Virus record (IMG/VR): IMGVR_UViG_3300015371_000024
Span: 1-64,000 of that record
Strand: one strand, 5' to 3'
DNA: 64,000 nt
From: a virus
Below the pieces are notes generated by a model that worked only from the letters and a program-made list of their open reading frames with translations, had not been told where the DNA came from and made no database searches. Below are positions 1 to 8,007 of this stretch, in pieces. Within the stretch, counting starts at the first letter, position 1. Each line of letters starts with the position of its first letter. Both the position numbers and the translations under genes were made by a program.

Positions 1-693
1 CATTCCGTCCGACCAGAAGAGTCGGTCGTAGGCCCCGCCCGTGCCAGCGGATGCCTCGATCGTGAGCCCGATCGGATCGAGCCGCTGGATCGTGTTCGCC
101 GTAAAGCTGCCCGAGTAGAGCTTTCCATTAAGCGGACAGAAGACCACCATCGGCGACGTCCCGCCGAGCCCCGAGATTTGTCCCGTGACGAGCGCCGCGC
201 CCGCCGCCGTATCCGCCCACGGGTCCACTTGGTAAATGAGCGAGCTTCCAAATCCGACCGAGAAGATGCGATCGTTAATCGGGCAATAGCAGGAGTGGTA
301 TTGCCCTGACGCCAAACTGCCCACGAAGAGATTGTAGCCCGCGTCGAGCGCGTTCGGGTCGAGCGAATTCTGAAAGAAATAATTCGCCCCGTTGTTCCCG
401 TAGACCGGCACATGAATCTTGTTCGATGACGGGACATAGCACGGACCCAAGACACCGTTCGCAACGCTGAGCGGATACGTGAAACTGAACACCGGCTTGG
501 CACTCACCGGATCGCGGAAGTGGATCGCGCCTTGGTAATCGGGCGACATCATGAGCCCGACCGATGGGATGTACTGAATCCCCCCGAGCGACGGGCCGGG
601 AAGATTGTGATCCCACGGGAACCCCTGCTCGATCCCGTAGAGCGGTGCAGGACGTGGCCGCTGCGGGAGGCCGTAGAGCGCGTTGGCGGGCAT
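1..693 (-). CDS. Seven-bladed beta-propeller protein, first of three tandem paralogues (3' end cut by window)
   Basis: The minus strand is open from an ATG at 693 to the window edge, giving 231 codons with no stop. The start ATG overlaps the stop of the upstream gene in an ATGA junction. The product repeats units of about 40-50 residues, for example one with YCPINDRIFSV and one with FCPLNGKLYSG, each followed by an (I/V)DP-type strand. At least four blades are visible before the edge. The next two genes upstream have the same seven-unit plan. Repeats of this kind form beta-propellers. In a phage they are likely tail fibre or receptor-binding parts, which is an inference from position at the end of the structural operon. 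Confidence 0.8.
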   Translation of the reverse strand, partial: MPANALYGLPQRPRPAPLYGIEQGFPWDHNLPGPSLGGIQYIPSVGLMMSPDYQGAIHFRDPVSAKPVFSFTYPLSVANGVLGPCYVPSSNKIHVPVYGNNGANYFFQNSLDPNALDAGYNLFVGSLASGQYHSCYCPINDRIFSVGFGSSLIYQVDPWADTAAGAALVTGQISGLGGTSPMVVFCPLNGKLYSGSFTANTIQRLDPIGLTIEASAGTGGAYDRLFWSDGM

Positions 694-1715
694 CAGATGA
701 TCCGCTGCCGGAGGTAGGTGCCGTACCGGAACCGCGTCGATGACATCTCGATCGGATCGACCACCCAGAGTTGCAGGAACGGATCGGTCATCCAGAACTT
801 CTCAGTCACCGGATTCCAGCCGAAGTAGAGACCGGCCACGCTCGGCTCCGTCATGTGCGTGACCTGCGCGCCAGCTTGATCGATGAAATCGACCGTGTTG
901 CCGTTCTGGAGCAATGTGCGCCCTGTCGTGGGCGACGAGCACCCGCCCGAGCAGGTCGAGCCATACCCTAACGCCGCGATCGTATCCGAGTTGAGCGGGT
1001 CCAGCGTCTTGAACGCGAGCCCCTGCGTTCCGCACACAAGGACTTTCCGCATCGCGTCGGCGTAGAAGAGACCATCGTAAGCGCCGCCAGAAGCGATCGT
1101 GTTGTCGATCGCCTGTGTCGTGGGGTCGATCCGATAGATGTTGTTCGCGCTTCTCGACGCCGCGTACAGTTTCCCGTTGAGCGGGCAGAAGCAAAGCCCG
1201 AAGGTGACCGCGCCGAACGTACCGGACACCGTCGATGTCGTGTGCAGCGCCTCAGTCCACGGATCGATGATGTAGACGGTCGGCGTGTTATAAGCCGTGA
1301 CGTACACCTTGTCGTTGACCGGACAGTAGGCCGCGCTATAGACGGCGCTGTTGAGTCCCGTGATGATGGTGGTCTTGCCGGTCTTGAGATCGACGACCGC
1401 GATCATGGTGCCGGACCCGTTATCGTGGATCGGCACGACGATCTTATGGCAGGACGGCACGTAGGCGGCGTCCAGCACCCCGTTCGTGCTCGCCGCGAAG
1501 ACGAGCCGCTTGACGATCCGCATCGTCACCGGATCGTGAAAGTCCACGGACCCGACCGAATTCACGACCATCATGAGATCGAGCGCCGGGATGTAGCGAA
1601 TCCCGCCGTGCGAGTCGGTCGGGAGATTGTGATCCCACGGGAACGTGAGTTCGCGTCCCCAGAACGGCGTGTCGTTGGGGCGCGGCGGAAGCGTCAGGAT
1701 TCCAGAGCGCGGCAT
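693..1715 (-). CDS. Seven-bladed beta-propeller protein, second of three tandem paralogues
   Basis: This 340-residue protein shows seven repeat units. Their hallmark strings include RYIPALDLMM, YVPSCHKIVV, YCPVNDKVYV, FCPLNGKLYA, YADAMRKVLV, SSPTTGRTLL and WNPVTEKFWM, each followed by a strand ending in a DP or DL turn. Seven such units close a canonical propeller. Units 3 and 4 share a C-P-(V/L)-N-(D/G)-K signature. The protein has no signal peptide or membrane segment. It is translationally coupled to its neighbours and is closely related to the genes on both sides, so the cluster arose by tandem duplication. A virion-associated binding role is inferred, not shown. Confidence 0.85.
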   Translation of the reverse strand: MPRSGILTLPPRPNDTPFWGRELTFPWDHNLPTDSHGGIRYIPALDLMMVVNSVGSVDFHDPVTMRIVKRLVFAASTNGVLDAAYVPSCHKIVVPIHDNGSGTMIAVVDLKTGKTTIITGLNSAVYSAAYCPVNDKVYVTAYNTPTVYIIDPWTEALHTTSTVSGTFGAVTFGLCFCPLNGKLYAASRSANNIYRIDPTTQAIDNTIASGGAYDGLFYADAMRKVLVCGTQGLAFKTLDPLNSDTIAALGYGSTCSGGCSSPTTGRTLLQNGNTVDFIDQAGAQVTHMTEPSVAGLYFGWNPVTEKFWMTDPFLQLWVVDPIEMSSTRFRYGTYLRQRII

Positions 1716-1718
1716 CGC

Positions 1719-2771
1719 TTATCCCTGCCGGAGGATGTCGTATTCCGTATAGGTGCGCTCGATCGGATCAATGGCGTAGAGCGCCCGCGCCCCGTTCTGC
1801 GTCACCCACACTTGCTTCGTCACGGGATTCCAGCCGCAGTATTTGAGATCGGCGATCCGGGGATTCGTGATCGACGTGACCAGCGTGGCGGACGGATCGA
1901 GAAACCGGATCGCACTATTCGATGTGTCGATGATGACGGTCTCGTTCGTGGTCGGGACCGACACGCCGGAGAAGACGAGACCGGACCATCCGTTCATGGC
2001 CTGTGCGACCGTGTCCGAGTTGAGCGGGTCCGACGTCTTGAGTCCCGCGCCGCTCGCTGCCGAGATCACGATCTTCTGCATGTTGTCCGAGTAGAAGCAG
2101 AGATCGAAGCCGCCCGCCGTGCCGGTCGATGCTTCGACGGCAAAGGTGAGCGGGTTGATCCGAACGATCGTGTTCGCGCTCCGCGAGACCGTGTAGACCT
2201 TCCCGTTGAGCGGGCAGAAGCAGATCCCGAGTGGAATGCCGCCGATCGTGCCCGAGACCGTGCTGGTCGTATGCAGCGCCTCAGTCCACGGGTCGATCAC
2301 ATAGACGGTCGGTCCCTGCCACGCCGTCATGAAACAGAGATCGTTGATCGGGCAGTAGCAAACGTCGTAGGTGCCGGTCGTGAGTCCCGTGAGCGCGGAT
2401 GTCCGGCCAGTCTTCAAGTCCAAGAACGCGACGGCGCCGCCGGACCCGTTGAGGTAGATCGGGAACACCAGCTTGTCGCACGACGGGACGTGGCAGCAGT
2501 TGATTTGGTAGTCCGTGCCCTGACCCCAGGTGAGTTCGACTTCGTGATCGGTGGTCAGCGGATTCCGGATGTTCACTTTCCCAAACCCGTCGGCCTGGAA
2601 CATGAGATCGAGCGACGGGATGTAGCCGATCCCGCCGATCGCCTTCCCGAGCCCCGGTAGTGCATGGTCCCACGGGAACCGACGCTCCCTGCCCCACGTC
2701 TTCCGTGAGTCGCGCCCCGCGTGTTCTTGGGGACGCGTCGGGAGTCCGTAGAGATCCCCGTGAACGATCAT
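1719..2771 (-). CDS. Seven-bladed beta-propeller protein, third of three tandem paralogues
   Basis: This 350-residue paralogue again has seven units (GYIPSLDLMF, HVPSCDKLVF, YCPINDLCFM, FCPLNGKVYT, YSDNMQKIVI, SVPTTNETVI, WNPVTKQVWV). The segment PWTEALHTTSTVSGT is identical in this protein and in the gene ending at 693. The start ATG at 2771 lies next to the stop of the upstream gene. The N-terminus has short motifs shared by all three copies (GLPTRPQ or GLPQRP and FPWDH). That stretch may be an anchor that joins the propeller to the virion. Confidence 0.85.
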   Translation of the reverse strand: MIVHGDLYGLPTRPQEHAGRDSRKTWGRERRFPWDHALPGLGKAIGGIGYIPSLDLMFQADGFGKVNIRNPLTTDHEVELTWGQGTDYQINCCHVPSCDKLVFPIYLNGSGGAVAFLDLKTGRTSALTGLTTGTYDVCYCPINDLCFMTAWQGPTVYVIDPWTEALHTTSTVSGTIGGIPLGICFCPLNGKVYTVSRSANTIVRINPLTFAVEASTGTAGGFDLCFYSDNMQKIVISAASGAGLKTSDPLNSDTVAQAMNGWSGLVFSGVSVPTTNETVIIDTSNSAIRFLDPSATLVTSITNPRIADLKYCGWNPVTKQVWVTQNGARALYAIDPIERTYTEYDILRQG

Positions 2772-3172
2772 TACGCCGCCTTCCCGCCGAACACGAAGAC
2801 GTTGAACGTCTCAGCCTTCTCGGTCGAGCAGTAGATCGTCCAGGTCGAATCGGGGAGTCCGAGATCCGTCACGCGGAACTCGTCTTCGAACGCCTTGACG
2901 GTCGCCGCCGGCGTGATCGGCGTGACGCGGCGCTCCTTCCAGAGCCGCTTGGTCGAGCCGGACTCGATGAAGAACCGCACCATGCCCGCGGTCGTGGTAC
3001 CGGTCGCCTGGATCCGGATGAGCGACGGCAGGATGTGGATGATGCCGCTCGCCGCCGCCGGACCGGCGAGCAGCGTCCCGAGCGTCCCGGTGCCGTCGCG
3101 GTTCGTGTTCGCGGTCGCGATCTGGACCTGCGCGAGCAGGACGAGGTTCGCGTATGACGGTTTCGAGGCCAT
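2771..3172 (-). CDS. Small putative virion protein upstream of the beta-propellers
   Basis: This 133-residue protein contains alternating short beta-strand segments and a run reading FFIESGSTKRLWKERRV. It ends VFVFGGKAA. It has no signal peptide. Its compact beta-rich composition and its place between a fibre-like protein and the propeller genes suggest a tail tip or fibre accessory role. I do not recognise a family. The start is chosen because its ATG at 3172 sits directly at the stop of the upstream gene. Confidence 0.7.
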   Translation of the reverse strand: MASKPSYANLVLLAQVQIATANTNRDGTGTLGTLLAGPAAASGIIHILPSLIRIQATGTTTAGMVRFFIESGSTKRLWKERRVTPITPAATVKAFEDEFRVTDLGLPDSTWTIYCSTEKAETFNVFVFGGKAA

Positions 3173-4137
3173 TACCAGAATCTCCCAGACAAGAAGTTGG
3201 CGAGCTCCCCTTCGCTCGCAGCAGCGTCCGCGATCGCATCGACCTCGGCAGGGGAATACGAACCCACGACGGAAATCACACCGCTCGACTCCAGGACGAT
3301 GTCATCGAGCCGGAACCCGATCGATCCGCCCGCGCCCTTCACGCGGATCTCGAGCCGGTCCGCCGCCGTGCCACTCGGCATCTTGAAGTTGCCGATCGGG
3401 ATCACGATCTGCTGGTAGGTCGTGACCTGCGACGAGACGAAGCCGAAGAACTTGTCCGCGATCGAGACGACCTGACCGACCTTCGCGGTGCCCAACTGCC
3501 ACTGGAGTTGGAGCGCCTTCTGGCTCGCCCAGGAGGCTTTGCTCTTGATGTTCAGGACCAGCTGGTTCGCGCTCGCCACCAGGACCGCCGAAGCGAGCGT
3601 CATCATCACCCAATCGTCGGCCACGCACGCCGTGCCTTCGATGCACTTGGTACCGGCCAAGGGCTGCGACGTCGAGTTGGTGACGATCCGACCGCCGGCG
3701 CTCGTCGTGAGCGTAGCCTCGGTGGCTTCGTGGTAGAAGTCCGTCTTGACGATCGTCGGGATCGTGGTCGCTGCCGCGGCGACACTCACGAAGGTCACGA
3801 CCAACTGCGTCAGCGGATCGATGTCAGGCTGCGCGGGGTTCGCCGCCGCCGTGCCCGCGACCGCATGGAACGTCCCCGTGGCCGAGTCCGCGACGATGAG
3901 ATCGATCCTCGGGTTTGAACCGTCCGCCGCGCCCAACGTGATGTCGGCTTGCGGGAACGTGTAGAGAACGCCGCGGATGAACGCCTGGCCGGCGGAGACG
4001 CGGAACGTGAGGCCCGAGACGAGCGAGACGCCGCCACCCTGCTGCAGGTACGTGGCGTCCGAGGTGGGACGCTGCGCGGCCAGCAATTCCTCGGTGGCTT
4101 CGCGCGAGATGAACGTGCCGACGACGGTAGGAGGCAT
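3172..4137 (-). CDS. Putative baseplate or tail fibre protein
   Basis: The 321-residue product starts with a helical stretch, then the region GQAFIRGVLYTFPQ followed by PRIDLIVADSATG and an Ala-Pro-rich turn. That order resembles N-terminal domains of phage fibre and baseplate proteins that attach to the tail tip. The second half, about residues 150-290, is predicted mainly beta and looks like a carbohydrate-binding-type sandwich (FRLDDIVLESSG). The assignment rests on pattern and context only. It is coupled to the downstream gene and separated by 3 nt from the upstream one. Confidence 0.6.
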   Translation of the reverse strand: MPPTVVGTFISREATEELLAAQRPTSDATYLQQGGGVSLVSGLTFRVSAGQAFIRGVLYTFPQADITLGAADGSNPRIDLIVADSATGTFHAVAGTAAANPAQPDIDPLTQLVVTFVSVAAAATTIPTIVKTDFYHEATEATLTTSAGGRIVTNSTSQPLAGTKCIEGTACVADDWVMMTLASAVLVASANQLVLNIKSKASWASQKALQLQWQLGTAKVGQVVSIADKFFGFVSSQVTTYQQIVIPIGNFKMPSGTAADRLEIRVKGAGGSIGFRLDDIVLESSGVISVVGSYSPAEVDAIADAAASEGELANFLSGRFW

Positions 4138-4140
4138 CGC

Positions 4141-4440
4141 TTAGGGGGCTACGAGGACGTATTCGCCGGACTGGTTCTCGATCGAGAGACCGGTCGTCGC
4201 GCCAGCTTGGAGCTCGATCACGCCACCACCCACGTCCACGAACCACGCGTCCGGGACATCGGTGTTGCCTTCGATGATCTGGTAGGTGCCGGTCCCGCTG
4301 TCGAACTGCACGGCGATCGTGGGAATGACAGGACCACCACCGCCACCGGCGCCAGTACCGGTCTGGCCGATGAACTTCTGGTGGTAGGAGAGTTGGGCCG
4401 CGACGATCGCGGCCATCGTGAGGCTATCGAGCCCGGGCAT
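4141..4440 (-). CDS. Small Gly-rich hypothetical virion-associated protein
   Basis: This 99-residue protein has a short N-terminal helix, a GTGAGGGGG linker near residues 29-37 and a beta-rich C-terminal half. A hinge between two small domains is typical of minor virion components. No family was recognised. It lies inside the compact late operon with 3 nt to the next gene. Confidence 0.6.
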   Translation of the reverse strand: MPGLDSLTMAAIVAAQLSYHQKFIGQTGTGAGGGGGPVIPTIAVQFDSGTGTYQIIEGNTDVPDAWFVDVGGGVIELQAGATTGLSIENQSGEYVLVAP

Positions 4441-4449
4441 CCCCGGACC

Positions 4450-4746
4450 TCAGACGTTGTAGCAGTAGTAGCGGAGAGCTCCGCCGGTCGCCGTCAGGCG
4501 ACGGAAGCCCCACTCGACACCGGAGAACGTCTGCTTGGTCGCCGCCGCGACCGCCTCGTTCGCCGCCGTCTCGCTGGCATCGGCGCTCGCGCTCGCGTCA
4601 TTGACGCAGGAGACGTTCGCCGTGCCAGCGGCAGTGATGACGGTCAGGAACTGACCCCGCACATCCAGGGTGATCGAAGCACCCGAGTTGAGGGTCTGTA
4701 CGGTGCCCGAGAACATTCGGGCAATGGCCGCAAAAGGGTTCAGCAT
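4450..4746 (-). CDS. Small hypothetical protein of the late operon
   Basis: The 98-residue product has a hydrophobic N-terminus (LNPFAAIARMF), then beta-type segments and an Ala-Ser-rich stretch. It ends RYYCYNV. It may be a minor structural protein. No recognised motif supports a function. An 85-nt gap separates it from the upstream gene and holds nothing I could identify. Confidence 0.55.
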   Translation of the reverse strand: MLNPFAAIARMFSGTVQTLNSGASITLDVRGQFLTVITAAGTANVSCVNDASASADASETAANEAVAAATKQTFSGVEWGFRRLTATGGALRYYCYNV

Positions 4747-4831
4747 CGCTCGATCCTCGGGCTAAGGTCTGCGGTCGCCTCCAGGCGCCGCGGGCGAGCT
4801 CGGATGAGCGGGACGAACGAAGAGTGCGATA

Positions 4832-5083
4832 TCATCCGGTGTCTGTCAACCGGAGCGGACGCCGCCGATCGACGTCGCCCGTCCTGCGCTCATGTTCCCG
4901 GAATGCCGCCTGACGCTGGATCTCACGAATGCCGAGGAACGGGTCCGCGTGATCCAACACGCGCAGGACGGCGTCGATCGCCGCGTTCCATCCAGTGTCG
5001 TACTTGTCGTCGGGTCGCTCCGGATCCGGTAGCTCGATCCGGAGTCGCTGCACTTTCTCGAGGATGATCGGGAGGGCGGACAT
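4832..5083 (-). CDS. Small hypothetical protein next to the lysis genes
   Basis: This 83-residue charged protein begins with a helix (LPIILEKVQRLRIELPDPE) and has an Arg-rich C-terminus. It follows the spanin-like gene after 6 nt. No known motif is visible. The frame is supported mainly by operon packing, so its reality is less certain than that of its neighbours. Confidence 0.5.
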   Translation of the reverse strand: MSALPIILEKVQRLRIELPDPERPDDKYDTGWNAAIDAVLRVLDHADPFLGIREIQRQAAFREHERRTGDVDRRRPLRLTDTG

Positions 5084-5089
5084 GGGAGG

Positions 5090-5734
5090 TTATTTGATCA
5101 GTTTGGAGGCCGTGAAGATGATGGCAAGCGTGGTTCCAGCACCGAGGACGACACCGCACTTGGCGCCGCACCGCGGCGGCTTCCGCAAGTCCTGCAGCTG
5201 ACCGATCTCTTTCGCCGCCGTGTCGAGCGCGGCGCGTGCGTCACCGTAGAGCGATCGCCAGCGGACCGCCTCGGCCAACGCCGAGTCCTTGCTCGCCTCG
5301 GTGGCGACCATCTTCTCCGCCATGTGCTGCACGGAGACCTTGAGCGCGTCCGATGCCGCCGACATGGAATCCAGGACGACGCGTACCTCGGGTGGCGTGA
5401 TCGCTCGGATCGAGTCCGGCAGGTGCTCGAGCGCCGCCTCGGCGCGGTCAGCGCGCCCGATCGCGGTCGCAGCTTCGATGCGCGACTTCCGCGCTTCGGC
5501 CTTGAGCACGTCGTTCTGTTTGAGCAGATCGTTCAGGACTGGCGTCTGCGCCTTGCTCGCGGAGTCGAGCGCTCGCGTGAGGATCTTCCGGACCGAGTCC
5601 GTGTGCGCGTACTGCGCCTGGTCACGACCGGCGTTGTAGCGCGAGTGGCCGTAGAGTCCGAACACGATCGCGATCACGGCGATGAGTGCGACCGCGGCGA
5701 TCGCGTAGATGACGGGACGAGGGAGGGCGAGCAT
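5090..5734 (-). CDS. Spanin-like coiled-coil membrane protein
   Basis: Starting at the ATG at 5734, which overlaps the upstream stop as ATGA, the product has 214 residues. It has an N-terminal membrane helix at about residues 7-27, a long Ala-, Asp- and Ser-rich coiled coil from about 40 to 175, and a second hydrophobic segment at the C-terminus (GVVLGAGTTLAIIF). Inner-membrane spanins of the Rz type have the N-terminal anchor plus coiled coil. The second hydrophobic end is not typical and may give a topology anchored at both ends. Its position beside the holin-like and endolysin genes supports a role in lysis of a diderm host. A longer reading with an upstream start is possible but would cross the neighbouring gene. 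Confidence 0.6.
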   Translation of the reverse strand: MLALPRPVIYAIAAVALIAVIAIVFGLYGHSRYNAGRDQAQYAHTDSVRKILTRALDSASKAQTPVLNDLLKQNDVLKAEARKSRIEAATAIGRADRAEAALEHLPDSIRAITPPEVRVVLDSMSAASDALKVSVQHMAEKMVATEASKDSALAEAVRWRSLYGDARAALDTAAKEIGQLQDLRKPPRCGAKCGVVLGAGTTLAIIFTASKLIK

Positions 5735-6084
5735 CAGCGGACCGCCATGCGAACGACGTAGATGTAGGAGGCGAGCCCTGCGACCGCACCCAACGCCACC
5801 GCGGCGATATCCCGAGCGCCGAGGCCACGCGGCGGTCGCGTCCAGAGGAAGTGATAGAAGAGCCAGACGAGGAACGCGCCCAGGAGGATCCGGACCGGCG
5901 CGTTGTTGATCTTCGACCACGTCCACTCGGAGAGTGTGTCATCGAGTCCGGATCTCCGGATCGCGAGCCACTCGACCAAGCCAGCGGCCACGATCAACGT
6001 CGGCCAGATCTTATGCCAGGTCTTCGGCGGAATGTTGAGCAGCGCGTTGCGCGCGTCCTGCAGGAATTGCGGAAGGATACTCAT
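5734..6084 (-). CDS. Holin-like protein with three membrane segments
   Basis: The 116-residue protein has three hydrophobic segments at about residues 26-43, 64-81 and 92-111, and ends with basic residues. Small size, three membrane helices and a place between the endolysin and the spanin-like gene fit a class I holin. Holins are too diverse for a family call by eye. The start at 6084 is preferred over one 21 nt upstream because it overlaps the preceding stop (ATGA), the usual junction in this operon. Confidence 0.55.
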   Translation of the reverse strand: MSILPQFLQDARNALLNIPPKTWHKIWPTLIVAAGLVEWLAIRRSGLDDTLSEWTWSKINNAPVRILLGAFLVWLFYHFLWTRPPRGLGARDIAAVALGAVAGLASYIYVVRMAVR

Positions 6085-6323
6085 AGCCCTCGCTCCATCC
6101 ACCACGCGCGGCCTTCGTCTCCGGCGTGTGGGTCAGGTGGTGGTGCTGTGTGATTGAATACCTCGATCAGTCGTGGGTCGTACAGCCGTCCCATGAGCGT
6201 CGTGATCCCACGCAGACGGGCCTTGCTCAAGCCTTGCTCGGCGTCTCGAGCCTTGATCGTGAGCTTCGGGCCGGTCTTCCCCATTCGGACGACCCTGCCG
6301 TTGTAGCGCACGTACCAGATCAT
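6081..6323 (-). CDS. Small hypothetical protein of the lysis region
   Basis: This 80-residue basic protein begins MIWYVRYNGRVVRMGKTG, a short beta-hairpin-like start, and then has a helix containing SKARLRG. Its start abuts the endolysin stop and its own stop overlaps the holin-like start, so it is translated as part of the cassette. No family was recognised. Confidence 0.6.
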   Translation of the reverse strand: MIWYVRYNGRVVRMGKTGPKLTIKARDAEQGLSKARLRGITTLMGRLYDPRLIEVFNHTAPPPDPHAGDEGRAWWMERGL

Positions 6324-6857
6324 TCACGCGGTCCGTGGGTGGAAGTAGCCGAGGATGTCCTTCCGCGTCACCGGACCGATATCGACCGCGATCCCGTTGT
6401 TGGACGCCGTGCCCGCGAACGACCGGTTCCCCTCGATCGTGACGAGCATGGGATCCATGCGTACCACGATCCCGATGTGGTGTGCGTCCATGTCATCCCG
6501 GACCGGCCCCTTCTTGCGAAGGCCGTAGAGTATCGCCGCGCCGATCACCGGCTCGCTCACGACATACGGGAGCCAGTAGTCGGTGCCCGCGTAGTTCATC
6601 GGGATGAGCGCGCCGCAGTCTGCGTACACCGCACCGGCCCAGATCGCACACCAGTAGGATCCAGGCGGCACGCCGGCGCGCTTCGCGTACTCATCGATCC
6701 GCTTCCCTCGGTTGGACCCGAGCGGTTGCTCCAGGATCCCGACGTCCTTGAGCGCGCGAATGACGATCGAATACTGCAGCTGCGTGCAGTTGACCTCGGG
6801 GTCGATCCACCCCGCGTCCGTCGGCCACGCGCCCGCCGGAAAGAGTTTGAGCGACAT
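6324..6857 (-). CDS. CHAP/NlpC-like cysteine endolysin
   Basis: The 177-residue protein carries the elements of a papain-fold peptidoglycan hydrolase. A Cys lies at residue 70 in GSYWCAIWAG. A His follows at 126-127 in DAHHIGIVV. A polar residue is near 142-144 in TIEGNRS. CHAP amidases have this order of Cys, His and Asn/Glu with these flanking strands. It most likely cleaves cell wall peptide bonds at the end of infection. It has no separate cell wall binding domain and no signal peptide, so release by a holin is expected. It lies between two membrane proteins of the lysis cassette. Confidence 0.7.
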   Translation of the reverse strand: MSLKLFPAGAWPTDAGWIDPEVNCTQLQYSIVIRALKDVGILEQPLGSNRGKRIDEYAKRAGVPPGSYWCAIWAGAVYADCGALIPMNYAGTDYWLPYVVSEPVIGAAILYGLRKKGPVRDDMDAHHIGIVVRMDPMLVTIEGNRSFAGTASNNGIAVDIGPVTRKDILGYFHPRTA

Positions 6858-7390
6858 CAGTCGGAGAGCTTCTTGTCAGCCGTGTCCGGATGGCTCCGAT
6901 CGACAATGAGCGGAGGCTCGACCACCGGCACGACGACCGCCGGGACCGCGAGCGCCGGTGCGTCAGCGGTCGTCCCGGATCCCTGCATTCGCGCCTGGTT
7001 CGCCGCACGGACCGAGGCCGGATTCACGATCGGTCGCTCCTGCGTCATGCTGTTCGTGGCGTCCGGAGAACCGCGGTCTTCCTCGATATTCCCGTCCCAC
7101 GACGTGTTCCGCTTCGTGCGGTAGCCCGCATACGCGAACCCGTGCGCGCCCGCGAGGAACGCGAGCCAGGATCCGACGATGATCGATGGCTCGATCTGCG
7201 AGAAGGACTTGGCCGTTCGCATGGCCTCGACCGCAGCGTGCAGGTTGATCTCGGTCATGTGATAGAACCACAGGACCGTGAGCAGGTCGAGCAAGCACAG
7301 GAACAGCATCCGGAACTGGATGGTGGGCAGTCCCGAGAGGATCGGCCACTTCGGGTCCATGACCCACGTCTTCGGGTTGTACCAGACCAT
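6857..7390 (-). CDS. Membrane protein of the lysis cassette, possible second holin
   Basis: The 177-residue product has two hydrophobic segments, about residues 24-45 and 68-90, followed by a long polar Pro- and Ala-rich tail. Two membrane helices plus a cytoplasmic tail next to an endolysin fit a class II holin or antiholin, but this is inferred from topology and context. The ATG at 7390 is preferred because it lies after a terminator-like hairpin. A GTG at 7426 would place the start inside that hairpin. No clear Shine-Dalgarno sequence precedes the ATG. Confidence 0.55.
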   Translation of the reverse strand: MVWYNPKTWVMDPKWPILSGLPTIQFRMLFLCLLDLLTVLWFYHMTEINLHAAVEAMRTAKSFSQIEPSIIVGSWLAFLAGAHGFAYAGYRTKRNTSWDGNIEEDRGSPDATNSMTQERPIVNPASVRAANQARMQGSGTTADAPALAVPAVVVPVVEPPLIVDRSHPDTADKKLSD

Positions 7391-7400
7391 GACTCGAGAG

Positions 7401-7437
7401 GAAGAAGAAGCGCCCCGTCGGTCCACCGGCGGGGCGC
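7401..7437 (-). terminator. Intrinsic terminator-like hairpin between late genes
   Basis: On the minus strand an 8-bp stem GCGCCCCG/CGGGGCGC (7437 to 7410) continues after one mismatch into CGGT/ACCG and is followed by CTTCTTCTTCC. It lies between the stop at 7448 and the start at 7390. The stem is strong and the T tract is interrupted, so termination may be partial. Confidence 0.5.
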
Positions 7438-7447
7438 GTGGGGTCGG

Positions 7448-7738
7448 CTACTTCTTGCCCTTCTTCGGTGCGGCCACCGGCGTGCTCGGCGTCACGCCGA
7501 TCTGCGCGAAGGCGTCCTGCGCCTGGTTGGCCGAATTCACGATGCCGTCCACCATCGTGGTGAGCTCGGAGAAGGTGTCGTCGTCCACGACCTTGTCCTG
7601 GAGCGCGACCGCCTGGTTCTGGAGGCGCGCGATCGCGTCACTCGCGGCCTGTACCGTCTCCTGCTGCTCGGTGCCGAGCGTCTGGTACTGCGAGCGGACT
7701 TCCGCCTCGCGCGGGGTGTCGGGTGTGGGTCCAGTCAT
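7448..7738 (-). CDS. Small coiled-coil protein
   Basis: This 96-residue protein is mostly one Gln- and Ala-rich helix (residues 10-80) and ends in a basic PKKGKK tail. It may form a coiled coil or bind nucleic acid or a virion partner. No family was recognised. The neighbouring 71-residue protein has a similar helical, Ala-rich make-up ending in a DAxxxFxQ(I/V)G-like string, so the two may be distant relatives. Confidence 0.6.
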   Translation of the reverse strand: MTGPTPDTPREAEVRSQYQTLGTEQQETVQAASDAIARLQNQAVALQDKVVDDDTFSELTTMVDGIVNSANQAQDAFAQIGVTPSTPVAAPKKGKK

Positions 7739-7782
7739 GTGTGTTGTTCTCCTGCGTGAGAAAGTGAAAGCGCGTCACGAAC

Positions 7783-7998
7783 CTACGATGAACGTCCGAC
7801 TTGTTCAAACCCTTCCTGCGCCGCGTCAGCGGCCTTCTTCGTCTCACTGACGAAGGTCGTCATCTCCTGCATGAAGCCGTCCCGGACTTGCGAGACCTCG
7901 AGCTTCCGGAACGAGGCGAAGAGCGCCTTCACCTTTCCGTTCGGCGACAGGTCATCGAACGTCAGTCCGAGCCCGTCGATCGATGTGAGATCATCCAT
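7783..7998 (-). CDS. Small helical hypothetical protein
   Basis: The 71-residue product has an acidic N-terminus (DDLTSIDGLGLTFDDL) and an amphipathic helix ending AAQEGFEQVG. The ending resembles QDAFAQIG in the downstream 96-residue protein. Function unknown. Confidence 0.55.
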   Translation of the reverse strand: MDDLTSIDGLGLTFDDLSPNGKVKALFASFRKLEVSQVRDGFMQEMTTFVSETKKAADAAQEGFEQVGRSS

Positions 7999-8007
7999 GC
8001 GTCACTC

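Noticed and set aside
5735-5926. Upstream extension of the spanin-like frame
   Set aside because: It lies wholly in the holin-like gene, and the ATGA junction at 5734 explains the start.
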